A stretch of DNA of 64,000 bases from Actinopolyspora saharensis (GTDB lineage Bacteria > Actinomycetota > Actinomycetes > Mycobacteriales > Pseudonocardiaceae), in the NCBI RefSeq assembly GCF_900100925.1, contig NZ_FNKO01000002.1:2563130-2627129 (forward strand), in the 5' to 3' direction. Positions 47,535 through 56,524 of the stretch are shown piece after piece (positions within the stretch are counted from its first letter, which is position 1; each line of letters starts with the position of its first letter). The position numbers were made by a program, and so were the translations under genes. Under the pieces are notes generated by a model that had not been told where the DNA came from, did no database searches, and worked only from the letters and a program-made list of their open reading frames with translations.

Positions 47535-48034
47535 GTCCGTCGCTCCTCGGGCGAATCGTCCGAGGAGCCTGACGGGGAAGCGCTCGCGGCGGCGCGCACC
47601 GCCTCCATGATCTTCTCGTAGCCGGTGCACCTGCACAGGTTTCCCGCCAGGGCCTCCCGGATCTCGGCGTCCGAGGGATTCGGTACGCGGTTGACCAGGT
47701 CGTCCGCGGCGACCAGCAGCCCAGGGGTGCAGAAGCCGCACTGGACGGCCCCGGTCTCCACGAAAGCCCGCTGCACCTCCGAGAGCTCGTCCTGCTCGGC
47801 GAGTCCCTCGACGGTTCCGACCTCCCGCCCCTCGGCCTGGCCCGCCGCGACCAGGCAGGCGCAGACGGGCACGCGGTCCAGGTACACGGTGCAGGAGCCG
47901 CACTCGCCCTGCTCGCAGGCGTTCTTCGACCCGGGCAGGCCGAGTCGCTCCCGCAGCACGTACAGCAGGCTCTCGCCCTCCCACACGTCGTCGGCGGTGG
48001 TGGCGCGGCCGTTGACGGTCAAACTCAGGCGCAT
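47531..48034 (-). CDS. Xanthine dehydrogenase [2Fe-2S] subunit
   Basis: A 167-residue iron-sulfur chain with both clusters: the plant-ferredoxin site CEQGECGSC with the further Cys in VPVCAC, and the helical domain with QCGFCTPG and LCRCTGY. It passes electrons from the molybdenum site to FAD. The ATG at 48034 overlaps the end of the FAD subunit gene by ten bases. Length is normal for the small chain (PucE/CoxS type). Confidence 0.93.
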   Translation of the reverse strand: MRLSLTVNGRATTADDVWEGESLLYVLRERLGLPGSKNACEQGECGSCTVYLDRVPVCACLVAAGQAEGREVGTVEGLAEQDELSEVQRAFVETGAVQCGFCTPGLLVAADDLVNRVPNPSDAEIREALAGNLCRCTGYEKIMEAVRAAASASPSGSSDDSPEERRT

Positions 48035-48933
48035 CCTTGCCTCCCGGCGGTTGCGGTGCCGTTGCGGTACTCGTCCCAGGCCCACCCCAGGGTTCGCCTG
48101 GCGAGCACGCCCAGCGCGTGCGTGCGGTAGCGGGCAGTGCCGCGCACGTCGTCGATCGGGATCGCCGCCCGAGCCACCAGCTCGCCGAAGCGTCCGACCA
48201 CCGATTCGGGCAGTGGATCGGGACGCTCCCAGCGGCGGCTCTCGGTCAGTTCCCCGGCGAGGAACTCCTCGGCCTCGGTGGCGGCCCGCGGTGTCGGGGC
48301 CGCGGCGCCCATTCCGGTTCCCACAGTTCCCCGCCGGGGGTGCAGTGCCACGGCGAAGGTGCACACGGCGATGACCATCGCGTTGCGGGGGCCGATCTTG
48401 GAGAACTGCTGGGGACCGGTGGCTTCGGGCACGTGCACGGCGGAGACGAGCTCGTCCGCGGCGAGGGCGGTTCGCTTGACCCCGGTGAAGAACTCGGAGA
48501 CGGGCAGCGTTCGGGTTCCGCGCACCGACTCGAGCTCGACCTCGGCCTCCGCGGCGATCAGCGGAGGGTGGCCGTCCCCGGCGGGAGAGGCCGAGGCCAG
48601 GTTCCCGCCGAGCGTGCCGCGGTTGCGGATCTGCGGGGATCCGACCGTGCGCGCTGCCACGGCCAGACCCGGCAGGCTCGTGCCCAGCTCCTCGATCAGG
48701 CGGGAGTAGGGCACGCCCGCCCCGACGCGCAGCACGGCGCCTCCCGGGCGCGGGTCGCGGGACCACTGCGCGAGCCGCTCGACGCGCGTCAGGTCGAGCA
48801 ACGTGCCGGGGCGGCTCCGGTCGAAGTTCAGCTCGACCATGACGTCGGTGCCACCCGCGATCGGCGTCGCGTCCGGGTGGTTGGCCTTTGCCTCGAGAGC
48901 TTCGCTCCAGCTGGCCGGTCGAAGGAAGTCCAC
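48025..48933 (-). CDS. Xanthine dehydrogenase FAD-binding subunit
   Basis: A 302-residue FAD chain (CoxM/PucC type). The FAD-binding PCMH motif IAGGTDVMVEL is near residue 26, and the second motif AARTVGSPQIRNRGTLGGNLASASPAGD near 90 wraps the flavin. The C-terminal domain completes the fold. It is the first gene of the xdh operon; GTG 48933 follows GGAGGGG. A promoter with an inverted repeat lies just upstream, opposite the pucR gene. Confidence 0.92.
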   Translation of the reverse strand: MDFLRPASWSEALEAKANHPDATPIAGGTDVMVELNFDRSRPGTLLDLTRVERLAQWSRDPRPGGAVLRVGAGVPYSRLIEELGTSLPGLAVAARTVGSPQIRNRGTLGGNLASASPAGDGHPPLIAAEAEVELESVRGTRTLPVSEFFTGVKRTALAADELVSAVHVPEATGPQQFSKIGPRNAMVIAVCTFAVALHPRRGTVGTGMGAAAPTPRAATEAEEFLAGELTESRRWERPDPLPESVVGRFGELVARAAIPIDDVRGTARYRTHALGVLARRTLGWAWDEYRNGTATAGRQGCA

Positions 48934-48950
48934 TTACTTGCCCCTCCAGA

Positions 48951-48980
48951 TCACAACCCGGGACAGGTCGTTGGTTGTGA
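48951..48980. promoter_or_regulatory. Inverted repeat in the promoter of the xdh operon (candidate operator)
   Basis: TCACAACC (48951-48958) and GGTTGTGA (48973-48980) are exact complements fourteen bases apart. The site is 18 bases upstream of the first xdh start and about 220 bases before pucR, so it can govern the operon through PucR or another regulator. The protein that binds it is not known. Confidence 0.5.
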
Positions 48981-49200
48981 CCAAGTACACAGCCCGCTCG
49001 CCCGTGCTGACTAGCGGTGGAAAACATGAATCAACCCATCGGTGAACGAGAGGTGTTCGTGGTTTCCTACAACTGCGGTCCGGGAGGGGGAGGCGGCTCG
49101 GTCCGCGGTGTTTCCCCGGAATGACGTTTGAGTGCGATTCGCGTTTCGCGGGGGAGGTTTCCCTTGTCGCCGTCCCCGGAGTGCTGACTAAGGTGCGCGC

Positions 49201-50727
49201 GTGCTTCTCGGCGATCTGCTCGACGACCCCCGGCTCGGTTTGAGCCTGCTCACCGGGCGGGACCGACTCGACAGGCCGGTTCGCGGCGTCTACATCACCG
49301 ACCTGATCGATCCGCGGCGCTACCTCCAGGGCGGTGAACTGGTGCTCAGCGGGCTGGTCTGGCACCGCGACGCGAGCGACTCGGAATCCTTCGCAGCCGC
49401 CCTGGCCGAGTCGGGGGTGGCCGGGTTGGTCGCGGGCACGGCACGTCTGGGCAAGACTCCGCCCGATCTGGTCGATGCCTGCGCGCGGCACGGGGTGCTG
49501 CTGTTCGAGGTCCCGGTGACGGTCAGCTTCAACACCCTGTTCGAACGGGTGCTCGGCGCGGTTCGCGACGAGCCCGCTCCGCGGCGGGACCTGGTCGCCG
49601 ACGTGGCCGCGGGAGCGGATCTGACCAAGGTGCTCGCCGCTGCCGCCGCCGAACTCGGCACGGACTGCTGGGTGTGCTCGGCCGTGGGGTCCGTCGTGGC
49701 CGGGCGCGGGGAGCTGCCCGTGGAGGTGCTGCGCGCGCTGGTGCGGGAGTTCCTGCGGGCGGAACGCCTGCCGAGGACGGTGTCCACGGGGGCGGGGGAG
49801 AGCTACGTGCTCCGGCCGATCGGGTCCGGGACGGAGTCCCGCCCCGCGCGGTGGTTCCTCGTGCTGCCCGGGCGCCCGGAGGAGGGGGAGCAGGAGCGCG
49901 GTTCGGTCTGCGACGAACTCGCGACCGCGGTGGCTCTGCTGCGCACCCGACTGGAGGAGGGGCGCCGCGCCGCGAGCCGCCCGTTCGGCGCGGCCGTGCG
50001 GGGGCTGCTCGACGGTTCGGTGGACTCGCGCGAGGCGGCGGCCCGACTGCGGGAGGCCGGGGTTCCGCCGGAGGGATCGCTGCGCGTCGTGTCGCTGGAT
50101 TCGTGCGGAGCCGCCGCGACCTCGGTCGAGCTGATGCGCGAGATCGCGGCGGCGACCGGGTTGCCCGCGGTGACGGTGGAGACGGACGCGGGGGCGCTGG
50201 CCGTGTTCGCCGCGGGGGAGCGGTCGGGCGCGGAGCCGGACGAGCTGGCCGACTGGTTGCGGCGCACGCTCACCGACCTCGAGTGCGCCGCCGAGTGGTT
50301 CTCCGTGAGCGTCGGGGTCAGCGACCTCGGGCACGCGGGCGGGCTGCGCGGGCTGGTCGAGGAGGCCGACTACACCCGGCGGTTGGCGCGGCGGCGCGTA
50401 CAGCGCTGCGGGATGGTCACGGCCGAGGACCTGGTTTCGCACCAGGTGTTGCTGTCCGCCGTTCCCGACGAGCTGCGGCAGTCCTACCGGCAGCGCTTGC
50501 TGGCGGGGCTGCTGGACTACGACCGCAGCCATCACTCGGAGCTGGTGCACACCCTGCGCACCTTTCTGGAGTGCTCCGGTTCCTGGGCGCGCTGCGCGGA
50601 GCGACTGCACGTGCACGTGAACACGTTGCGTTATCGCATTCGGCGGGTGGAGGAAATAACCGGGCGTGATCTGGGTGACTTTTCCACGCGGGTGGACTTC
50701 TATCTGGCCCTCCAGACAAATACCTGA
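49201..50727 (+). CDS. pucR: PucR-family transcriptional regulator of purine catabolism
   Basis: A 508-residue regulator. The N-terminal PucR domain starts at once (LLGDLLDDPRLGLSLLTGRDRLDRPVRGVYITD), a GGDEF-like middle domain follows, and the C-terminal helix-turn-helix is the HTH_30 type (HVHVNTLRYRIRRVEEITGRDL). In Bacillus PucR activates purine breakdown in response to allantoin-type intermediates. Its place opposite the xdh operon and away from it by 267 bases makes those genes the likely target. Codon use is like neighbours. Confidence 0.93.
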   Translation: MLLGDLLDDPRLGLSLLTGRDRLDRPVRGVYITDLIDPRRYLQGGELVLSGLVWHRDASDSESFAAALAESGVAGLVAGTARLGKTPPDLVDACARHGVLLFEVPVTVSFNTLFERVLGAVRDEPAPRRDLVADVAAGADLTKVLAAAAAELGTDCWVCSAVGSVVAGRGELPVEVLRALVREFLRAERLPRTVSTGAGESYVLRPIGSGTESRPARWFLVLPGRPEEGEQERGSVCDELATAVALLRTRLEEGRRAASRPFGAAVRGLLDGSVDSREAAARLREAGVPPEGSLRVVSLDSCGAAATSVELMREIAAATGLPAVTVETDAGALAVFAAGERSGAEPDELADWLRRTLTDLECAAEWFSVSVGVSDLGHAGGLRGLVEEADYTRRLARRRVQRCGMVTAEDLVSHQVLLSAVPDELRQSYRQRLLAGLLDYDRSHHSELVHTLRTFLECSGSWARCAERLHVHVNTLRYRIRRVEEITGRDLGDFSTRVDFYLALQTNT

Positions 50728-51084
50728 ACTTTTCTCGGAAAAGATCGTTCCGCCTGCGGCGGCAGGAGTCGTGTTCGCGGGCTGACGAGCTGTCGACTTC
50801 GCTCGGATCGTGACGAAAGACACGGCGGAAAGGGCGAGTATCGTGGTGCGACGGAGCGCTTTTTGATCACTCGCCGTGTCAGTTGTCACAATCGATTCCG
50901 CTGTCCGGGGGAAGCCTGCCGTGTGATTGGAAAAAGCGCCTCCATCGGCGGTACCGTTTCTGGTCGGCGCACGGCAGTCCCCGCGGCTCGGATCTCCCCG
51001 GAGACCCGCTTCGGGTCGGCCCTGGCCGGATTGGTGTGTTCCCCGCTACGGCCCGCCAATGGCCGAGAAACGGAGGTTTCGGGA
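50728..51084. other. Intergenic gap ahead of the polyamine operon
   Basis: This 357-base gap holds the promoter of the three-gene polyamine operon. A small hairpin (CTTTTC 50729-50734 with GAAAAG 50738-50743) follows the pucR stop and may end its transcript. The frame of the decarboxylase stays open up to 50863, but that part has no family similarity and no binding site. Confidence 0.5.
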
Positions 51085-52332
51085 TTGACCGACCTGTCCG
51101 CCACCAACGCTGTGACGGACCGCACTGGCGGCGCCGCTGTCGTCGACCGCTTCACGGTCGGCGGGTACTCGTCCGCTGAAAGCGCATCCGAATCCGTTCG
51201 CGAGTACCTGGATGGCCAGCGACCCGCGACCCCGTGCCTGGCCCTGGACCTGGCCGTCGTGCGCGACCGCTACGCGCGGCTGCGCGCCGAACTGCCCGCG
51301 GCGCGGATCTGCTACGCCGTCAAGGCCAATCCCGACCCCCGCGTGGTCGCCGAACTCGTCTCCCTCGGGGCGTCCTTCGACGTGGCCAGCCCCGGTGAGA
51401 TCGACCTCTGCCTGCGGCAGGGGGCCGCTCCCGAGTCGATCTCCTACGGGAACACGATCAAGAAACCGACCGACGTCGCCCACGCCCACCGGAAGGGCGT
51501 CCGGCTGTTCGCCACGGACAGCGCCGCCGACCTGGAGAACATAGCCGAGAACGCTCCCGGGGCAGGGGTGTTCTGCCGAATCGCCGTGGACAACACCGGA
51601 TCGCGGACCCCCTTCGGCCGCAAGTTCGGGTGCTCGCCCGCGGACGCGGCGCTGCTGCTGGCACGCGCGAACGAGCTGGGGCTCGACCCCTGCGGGGTCT
51701 CCTTCCACCTCGGGTCGCAACAACTGTCCACCGAGGCGTGGGAGCACGGCGTGGCCGCGGCGGCCGAGACCTTCCGCGCCTTCGACACCGGCGGGCCGCG
51801 CATGCTCAACCTGGGCGGCGGATTGCCCGCGACCTACACGCAGCCCTCCCCGGACCTCGCGGAGTACACCGGAACGGTGCACGCGACGCTGCGGCGTCAC
51901 TTCGGCGAACACCCCCCGGAACTGCTCGTGGAACCGGGGCGTTACCTGGTGGGGGACGCGGGCGTGCTGCGCAGCGAGGTCGTGCTGGTGTCCGAGGACA
52001 CAACCGGCAGGGGCAGGTGGGTTTACCTGGACGCGGGACGTTACAACGGTCTCGCGGAGACCGAGGGGGAAGCGATCACCTATCGGTTGCGTACCAGCCG
52101 CGACGGCGACCCGACGGGCCCCGTCGTGCTGGCCGGACCGACGTGCGACGGAGACGACGTGCTCTACCAGCACAACGTCTACGAGCTGCCGACCACCCTC
52201 CGCGGCGGGGACACGCTCGACGTGCTCAGCGCGGGCGCCTACACCGCGAGCTACTCCTCGGTCTGCTTCAACGGGTTCGAGCCGTTGACCACTTACTGCT
52301 TCGACAGTGCCGAGACCACCGAGCGAGCGTGA
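51085..52332 (+). CDS. Type III PLP-dependent ornithine/lysine decarboxylase
   Basis: A 415-residue fold-type III decarboxylase (alanine-racemase barrel plus beta domain). PLP lysine is in CYAVKANPDPR, the phosphate-binding SFHLGSQ and the Gly loop LNLGGGLPA follow, and the C-terminal motif GPTCDGDDVL carries the catalytic Cys of ornithine decarboxylases rather than the CESGD of diaminopimelate decarboxylases. It should make putrescine or cadaverine, the acceptor for the aminopropyltransferase two genes on. TTG 51085 was chosen because GGAGG lies nine bases upstream and the family-like sequence begins soon after. Confidence 0.88.
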   Translation: MTDLSATNAVTDRTGGAAVVDRFTVGGYSSAESASESVREYLDGQRPATPCLALDLAVVRDRYARLRAELPAARICYAVKANPDPRVVAELVSLGASFDVASPGEIDLCLRQGAAPESISYGNTIKKPTDVAHAHRKGVRLFATDSAADLENIAENAPGAGVFCRIAVDNTGSRTPFGRKFGCSPADAALLLARANELGLDPCGVSFHLGSQQLSTEAWEHGVAAAAETFRAFDTGGPRMLNLGGGLPATYTQPSPDLAEYTGTVHATLRRHFGEHPPELLVEPGRYLVGDAGVLRSEVVLVSEDTTGRGRWVYLDAGRYNGLAETEGEAITYRLRTSRDGDPTGPVVLAGPTCDGDDVLYQHNVYELPTTLRGGDTLDVLSAGAYTASYSSVCFNGFEPLTTYCFDSAETTERA

Positions 52333-52408
52333 ACGACCGCTGCGGCGGTCCTGGCTCGTTCGAGGGAGATTTTCAGCAGGAATCTGCGAAATGTTGGGAG
52401 GTCGATAG

Positions 52409-52807
52409 ATGTCAATTGACGCCGGAACCCTGCAACCCGTCGGTCTGTTCACCGGGCAACACGTCCTCGCCGAGCTGGAGGGTGTGTCCGCTGAACTGCT
52501 CGATGACGAACAGTTCCTGACCGACGCGCTCAACAGCGCGTTGGACCGTTCTCAGGCCACGGTGTGCGACGTGATCTCGAAGCGATTCGAACCGCAGGGT
52601 GTGACCGTGCTCGCACTGCTGTCGGAATCCCACGCTTCGCTGCACTCCTACCCGGAGAACGGTTCGATCTTCATCGACGTGTTCACCTGTGGTAATCGGG
52701 CACAGCCCGAGCGTGCGGTGCACCTGCTCGCCGAGGCGCTGAGTCCGACGAACGTGAACTGCCGGACGATCCGGCGTGGTCATGACTACGAAACCGGCCT
52801 CACGTGA
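52409..52807 (+). CDS. speD: S-adenosylmethionine decarboxylase proenzyme (prokaryotic type)
   Basis: Makes decarboxylated SAM, the aminopropyl donor. The 132-residue proenzyme cleaves itself before the Ser of SESHASLHSYPE, and that Ser becomes the pyruvoyl cofactor; the processing His five residues later (LHSYPE) and the catalytic Cys in DVFTCGN are present, as in the Thermotoga enzyme. The ATG has GGGAGG upstream. It overlaps the next gene by 26 bases. Confidence 0.95.
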   Translation: MSIDAGTLQPVGLFTGQHVLAELEGVSAELLDDEQFLTDALNSALDRSQATVCDVISKRFEPQGVTVLALLSESHASLHSYPENGSIFIDVFTCGNRAQPERAVHLLAEALSPTNVNCRTIRRGHDYETGLT

Positions 52808-53726
52808 GGACGTGCGCCCGGCCGGACTCAGCGCAAAGGAGCGGGAGTTGATCGAGCTCGACGGCAAGCAGTGGATCCAGGAGCCGCTCGGGGCCGATAT
52901 GCGGCGGCTCTGGCGTATCGACGAGGTGTTGTGGGAAGGCGACACCGATTATCAGCACGTGGTCATCGGGCGCACCGGCCAGGGAATCGCGTTGTTCTGC
53001 GACGACGACCGCCAGAGCACCGAGTTCTCCCAGCTGGTCTACCACGAGGCGATGATGGTGCCCGGCTTCCTGCTCGCGGAACAACTCGAGCGGGTGCTGA
53101 TCGTCGGTTCCAGCGAGGGCGTGGCGAGTCGGATGGCCGTGCAGGCCGGGGCGAGCCGCGTGGATCACGTGGACATCGACAGGGAGTGCGTGCGCGTGTG
53201 CGCGGAGCACCTCCCGTACGGGTATCGCAGTGCCGAGCTCACCGACCTGGAAGAGGGAAGCGGTCCGATCACCCTGCACTACACGGATGGTTGGAGTTTC
53301 CTGGACAGGGCCATCGGCACGGGGCAGCGCTACGACCTGGTGATCGTGGACCTCCCCGATGAGCGAGCCGAGGACACCGACAGTCAGCACAATCGGCTCT
53401 ACGGTGAGGAATTCATCCGCAGATGCCAAGCGGTTCTGGCGCCGGGAGGTGTCGTCGGTTTCCAGGCCGGAAGCCCGACCATATGGCGAAACACCACACT
53501 CACGAGGGCATACAACCGATTCAGGACGGTGTTCGACACCGTCACCTACTTCGGTTCGGACGAACACGAGTGGGCCTTCCTGTTCGGACGCGTCGAACAG
53601 CTGGACGATCCGGTGAACGTCATGCTCGACGCGCTGCCGAAGAGTTCCTACGAACCGGAGACGGTCGACGACGCGAGCCTGATCGGTCTGACCGTTCCGC
53701 CTTATTCGGTGCGTCACCAGGAGTGA
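52782..53726 (+). CDS. speE: Spermidine synthase-like aminopropyltransferase with altered binding motif
   Basis: Rossmann-fold transferase of about 314 residues. It keeps the YHE of the active site (QLVYHEAMMVPGF), the acidic VDIDRE that binds decarboxylated SAM ribose, and an Asp pair in VIVDLPDE that matches the DSSDP site of known enzymes. The GGGDGG loop of spermidine synthases reads VGSSEGVA, so a different amine acceptor is possible. The start is uncertain: ATG 52782 overlaps speD, but TTG 52848 has AAAGGAG six bases upstream. Confidence 0.85.
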   Translation: MTTKPASREDVRPAGLSAKERELIELDGKQWIQEPLGADMRRLWRIDEVLWEGDTDYQHVVIGRTGQGIALFCDDDRQSTEFSQLVYHEAMMVPGFLLAEQLERVLIVGSSEGVASRMAVQAGASRVDHVDIDRECVRVCAEHLPYGYRSAELTDLEEGSGPITLHYTDGWSFLDRAIGTGQRYDLVIVDLPDERAEDTDSQHNRLYGEEFIRRCQAVLAPGGVVGFQAGSPTIWRNTTLTRAYNRFRTVFDTVTYFGSDEHEWAFLFGRVEQLDDPVNVMLDALPKSSYEPETVDDASLIGLTVPPYSVRHQE

Positions 53727-53739
53727 CTGCGCACGGGCT

Positions 53740-53802
53740 CGGTCCGTGAGCGCGGTTTCGGCCGCTCGGTCGAACTCCGCGCTCACGGACCGTTCTTCGT
53801 TC
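53740..53802. terminator. Bidirectional terminator between the polyamine operon and the next gene
   Basis: Perfect 16-base arms CGGTCCGTGAGCGCGG (53740-53755) and CCGCGCTCACGGACCG (53777-53792) enclose a 21-base loop and are followed by TTCTTCGTT. The genes on both sides converge on it. Confidence 0.85.
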
Positions 53803-53849
53803 GGGGCCTGCTCCCCGGAGCGGTCGGGGCGAGCCCGGCCGGGGCCCGT

Positions 53850-55013
53850 TCAGGCCGTGTAGGGGTGCTCGCCCAGCTCGTAGTCCTCGGCCCTGTTGAA
53901 CCACTGGTCGAAAGCCAGCCCCCGGTCGCGCAGCCGCTGCTCCACCGAGTCCACGTGCTCCGCGGAGCCGCCGGACTCCTCCTCCGCCGCGGAATCTATG
54001 GTGAACAACTCCTCGTAGGCCCTGTCCGGGCAGGCGTGCGTGATGAACTCCTCGAAAAGCGGCTCGCTCTCGTCCCAGCTCATCAGCTCGGTGGCTTCCA
54101 GCACGACCCGCGCCTCGTTGACGAACAGTCGCAGCGCCAGCGACTCGGCCACGCACCGCGGCACCCGCCAGTAGCTGCCGGTGAGCCTGGTCGCGACCGT
54201 GGCCGAACTCAACAGCAGCGACCGCGTGAAACGCGCGTCGTAGTTGTGCTGGTAGCAGGGGGGAAGCTCCTCCAGCACGAGCAGTCCCACCGCGCCGTCC
54301 GCGGTGGCGTCGTTGACGGTCAGCGCGAGCTCGTCGTAGAAGAGCTCGTCGGTGACGACGCTGACGGCGTGTATCAGCGCTCCCGCGGCCACCTCGGCTC
54401 GCGGGTCCCCGTGCTCGGGAAGCCCGAACACCGCCCCCGTGAACGCACGCAGTCGCTCGGAGAGTCCGCGCAACCTCTCCCGCCAGCGCTCGGTCTCGGG
54501 TTCGGAGCTGCTCGGCACGAGCTGCTCCCGCTCCGCGGGAGCTTCCTCGCTCTGCTGCCACGAAGTGGATTCGGGGATTTCGGCCTGTTCGAACGCCTCC
54601 TCTATCTCGGCCTGCAGCCTGGCGTCGGCCTCGTTGAGCGGTCCGCCCGCGTTCTGCTCGGCCGCGGCCAGGCTCTCGTTGAACTCGTCCTCGGTAATCT
54701 TGACCTCGGAGTGGGTCAGCGCCCAGTGCTCCAACACCTGACTGTCGGCGAGAACCTCCTGCACCACGTTGGCAGCGGCCGTCTCGGCCGCCTGCAGCGA
54801 AGGAGCGTCGACAGCCAACATCACCGTCGCCCCGTCCGGACCGACCTCGATCCGGTAGTCCAGCACATCGATGTCCTCCGCTTCGGGGCCAGCAACGCCC
54901 TCGACCCGCCCGAGCTGGTGATCCAGCAGGGACACCACGCCCTCCTGCTGAAGCGGGTCGAGCTTGGAGATGTCCACCGGAGGCCGTAGCCCCGCAGTCA
55001 CTACGTAGTCCAC
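53850..55013 (-). CDS. Hypothetical acidic protein, unknown
   Basis: A 387-residue soluble acidic protein with no recognised family. Residues 1-90 have a small alpha/beta domain; residues 100-180 are charged and probably disordered or coiled (ESLAAAEQNAGG, Glu/Gln-rich); the C-terminal 190 are helical, with the stretch YWRVPRCVAESLALRLFVNEARVVLEATEL best ordered. The GTG at 55013 has AGAGGA nine bases upstream; a longer start at 55079 would add 22 residues. It is divergent from rbsK with about 120 bases between. Confidence 0.75.
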   Translation of the reverse strand: MDYVVTAGLRPPVDISKLDPLQQEGVVSLLDHQLGRVEGVAGPEAEDIDVLDYRIEVGPDGATVMLAVDAPSLQAAETAAANVVQEVLADSQVLEHWALTHSEVKITEDEFNESLAAAEQNAGGPLNEADARLQAEIEEAFEQAEIPESTSWQQSEEAPAEREQLVPSSSEPETERWRERLRGLSERLRAFTGAVFGLPEHGDPRAEVAAGALIHAVSVVTDELFYDELALTVNDATADGAVGLLVLEELPPCYQHNYDARFTRSLLLSSATVATRLTGSYWRVPRCVAESLALRLFVNEARVVLEATELMSWDESEPLFEEFITHACPDRAYEELFTIDSAAEEESGGSAEHVDSVEQRLRDRGLAFDQWFNRAEDYELGEHPYTA

Positions 55014-55135
55014 CGCGTCTCGTCCTCTTTCCAACTCGTTGCGGGCATGGTACGTGCTCGTGGCGGTGCGGATGCGCACGACGCGCCAATGGCCCTCAGC
55101 GTCCGGGCACCCGGGGAATCGGAGACCATAACCGC

Positions 55136-56038
55136 GTGAAGACGGTGACGGTATTCGGTAGTTGCAACATGGATCTGGTCGTTTACGTGCCGGTCGCCCC
55201 CCGGAGGGGGGAGACCGTGCACGGGCGCGCCTTTCGCACCGTTCCCGGCGGCAAGGGAGCCAACCAGGCCATCGCCGCTGCCAAGGCGGGGGCCGCGACC
55301 CGTTTCGTCGGTGCCGTGGGTGAGGACGGGTTCGGCGAGCAGATCCGCGACACGCTCGCGGGCACGGGGGTGGACACAGCCGGCCTCCGCACGGTCGGGG
55401 GCAACAGCGGCACGGCGCACATCGTGGTCGACGACGAGGGGGACAACTCCATAGTCGTCGTCGCCGGGGCCAACGCCGCGGTGGACCGGGTCGACGGGAA
55501 GGCGGAGGAGCTCATCGCCTCCTCCTCGTGCTTGCTGATGCAGTTGGAGACACCCGTGGAGGGGGTGCGGGAGGCTGCGGAGACGGCGGCCGCGCACGGG
55601 GTGCGGGTCGTGCTCACCCCGGCTCCAGCCGAGCCGCTGTCCGACTCCCTGCTGTCGAAGGTGGACCTGCTGGTTCCGAACGAGCACGAGGCGGCGGTGC
55701 TCACCGGGAAGGAGGACCCGGAACTGGCGGCGGACGCGCTGCTCGACAGCGTCGGAGAGGTCGTGATCACGCTGGGGGACCGGGGAGTGCTCTACGGGAA
55801 CCGGGCGGGAGAGCGGTTGCGAGTGCCCGCCTTCCCGGTGCGGGCCGTGGACACCACGGCAGCGGGGGACACCTTCGTCGGCGCGTTCGGAGCGGCCCTG
55901 GCCGGGGAGGAGTCCGTGGAACGGGCGCTGCGCGAGGGGTCGGCGGCCGCGGCCCTGTCGATCGGGCGGGAAGGGGCGAGCAGCTCCATGCCTTCGGCAG
56001 CGGAGATTGGTGAATTCTTGGAGCGCGACACGAACTGA
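55136..56038 (+). CDS. rbsK: Ribokinase (PfkB family sugar kinase)
   Basis: Phosphorylates ribose to ribose 5-phosphate. The 300-residue protein has both PfkB signatures: PGGKGANQAIAAAKAGA near residue 38 and the catalytic DTTAAGDTFVGAFGAAL near 240, with Asp as base. The N-terminal FGSCNMDLVVYV is typical. GTG 55136 is the start. No ribose transporter or ribonucleosidase is adjacent, so it may work with purine nucleoside salvage in general. Adenosine kinase-like specificity is possible but less likely. Confidence 0.92.
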   Translation: MKTVTVFGSCNMDLVVYVPVAPRRGETVHGRAFRTVPGGKGANQAIAAAKAGAATRFVGAVGEDGFGEQIRDTLAGTGVDTAGLRTVGGNSGTAHIVVDDEGDNSIVVVAGANAAVDRVDGKAEELIASSSCLLMQLETPVEGVREAAETAAAHGVRVVLTPAPAEPLSDSLLSKVDLLVPNEHEAAVLTGKEDPELAADALLDSVGEVVITLGDRGVLYGNRAGERLRVPAFPVRAVDTTAAGDTFVGAFGAALAGEESVERALREGSAAAALSIGREGASSSMPSAAEIGEFLERDTN

Positions 56039-56155
56039 GCGAAAAACGATCACATTCGGCGCGGTATCGTGCACGCAATGTTTTCGGTGTCGCTGTTCCG
56101 CCGGTGGGCGGGTGCACGAGCAATGTCGTTCCACCCGCCCCCGTCGGGAGCCGCC

Positions 56156-56524
56156 TCACTGGGCTTTGTCGTAAGCCTCCACGATCTCAGCGGGAATGCG
56201 ACCGCGGTCGGAAACCTGCATGCCCTGTTGCCGGGCCCATTCCCGAATGGCCTGATTGCGTTCGCGGTCGGCGGCTTTCGGCGCTTGCGAGTTGCCGCTC
56301 GACTGACGCGTTTTGCCGCCCTTGGTCGACTTTGCGGTGCGCTTGCGGCCACCGGTGCGGCGAGCGCTGGAAAGATAGGGGGCCAGCGCATCCCGCAGAT
56401 TGGCGGCATTGTCGGCCGACAGGTCAATCGTGTAGTTGACCCCGTCAAGACCGAACTCGACGGTGGAGTCTGCTTCCGAGCCGTCGACATCGTCGACGAG
56501 TTGAACCGTTACCTTCTGCGCCAC
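56156..56524 (-). CDS. lsr2: Lsr2 nucleoid-associated protein
   Basis: The actinobacterial H-NS analogue, 122 residues. The N-terminal dimerisation domain (residues 1-60, AQKVTVQLVDDVDGSEADSTV-like strands) bridges DNA, a basic linker of about 30 residues follows, and the C-terminal domain (about 88-122) carries the AT-hook-like Arg-Gly-Arg (SDRGRIP) that enters the minor groove. It silences AT-rich and foreign genes. It is divergent from a paralogue with the same N terminus. Confidence 0.96.
   Translation of the reverse strand: MAQKVTVQLVDDVDGSEADSTVEFGLDGVNYTIDLSADNAANLRDALAPYLSSARRTGGRKRTAKSTKGGKTRQSSGNSQAPKAADRERNQAIREWARQQGMQVSDRGRIPAEIVEAYDKAQ

Noticed and set aside
50863..51084. N-terminal extension of the decarboxylase
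   Set aside because: No similarity to the family and no binding site; TTG 51085 has GGAGG.
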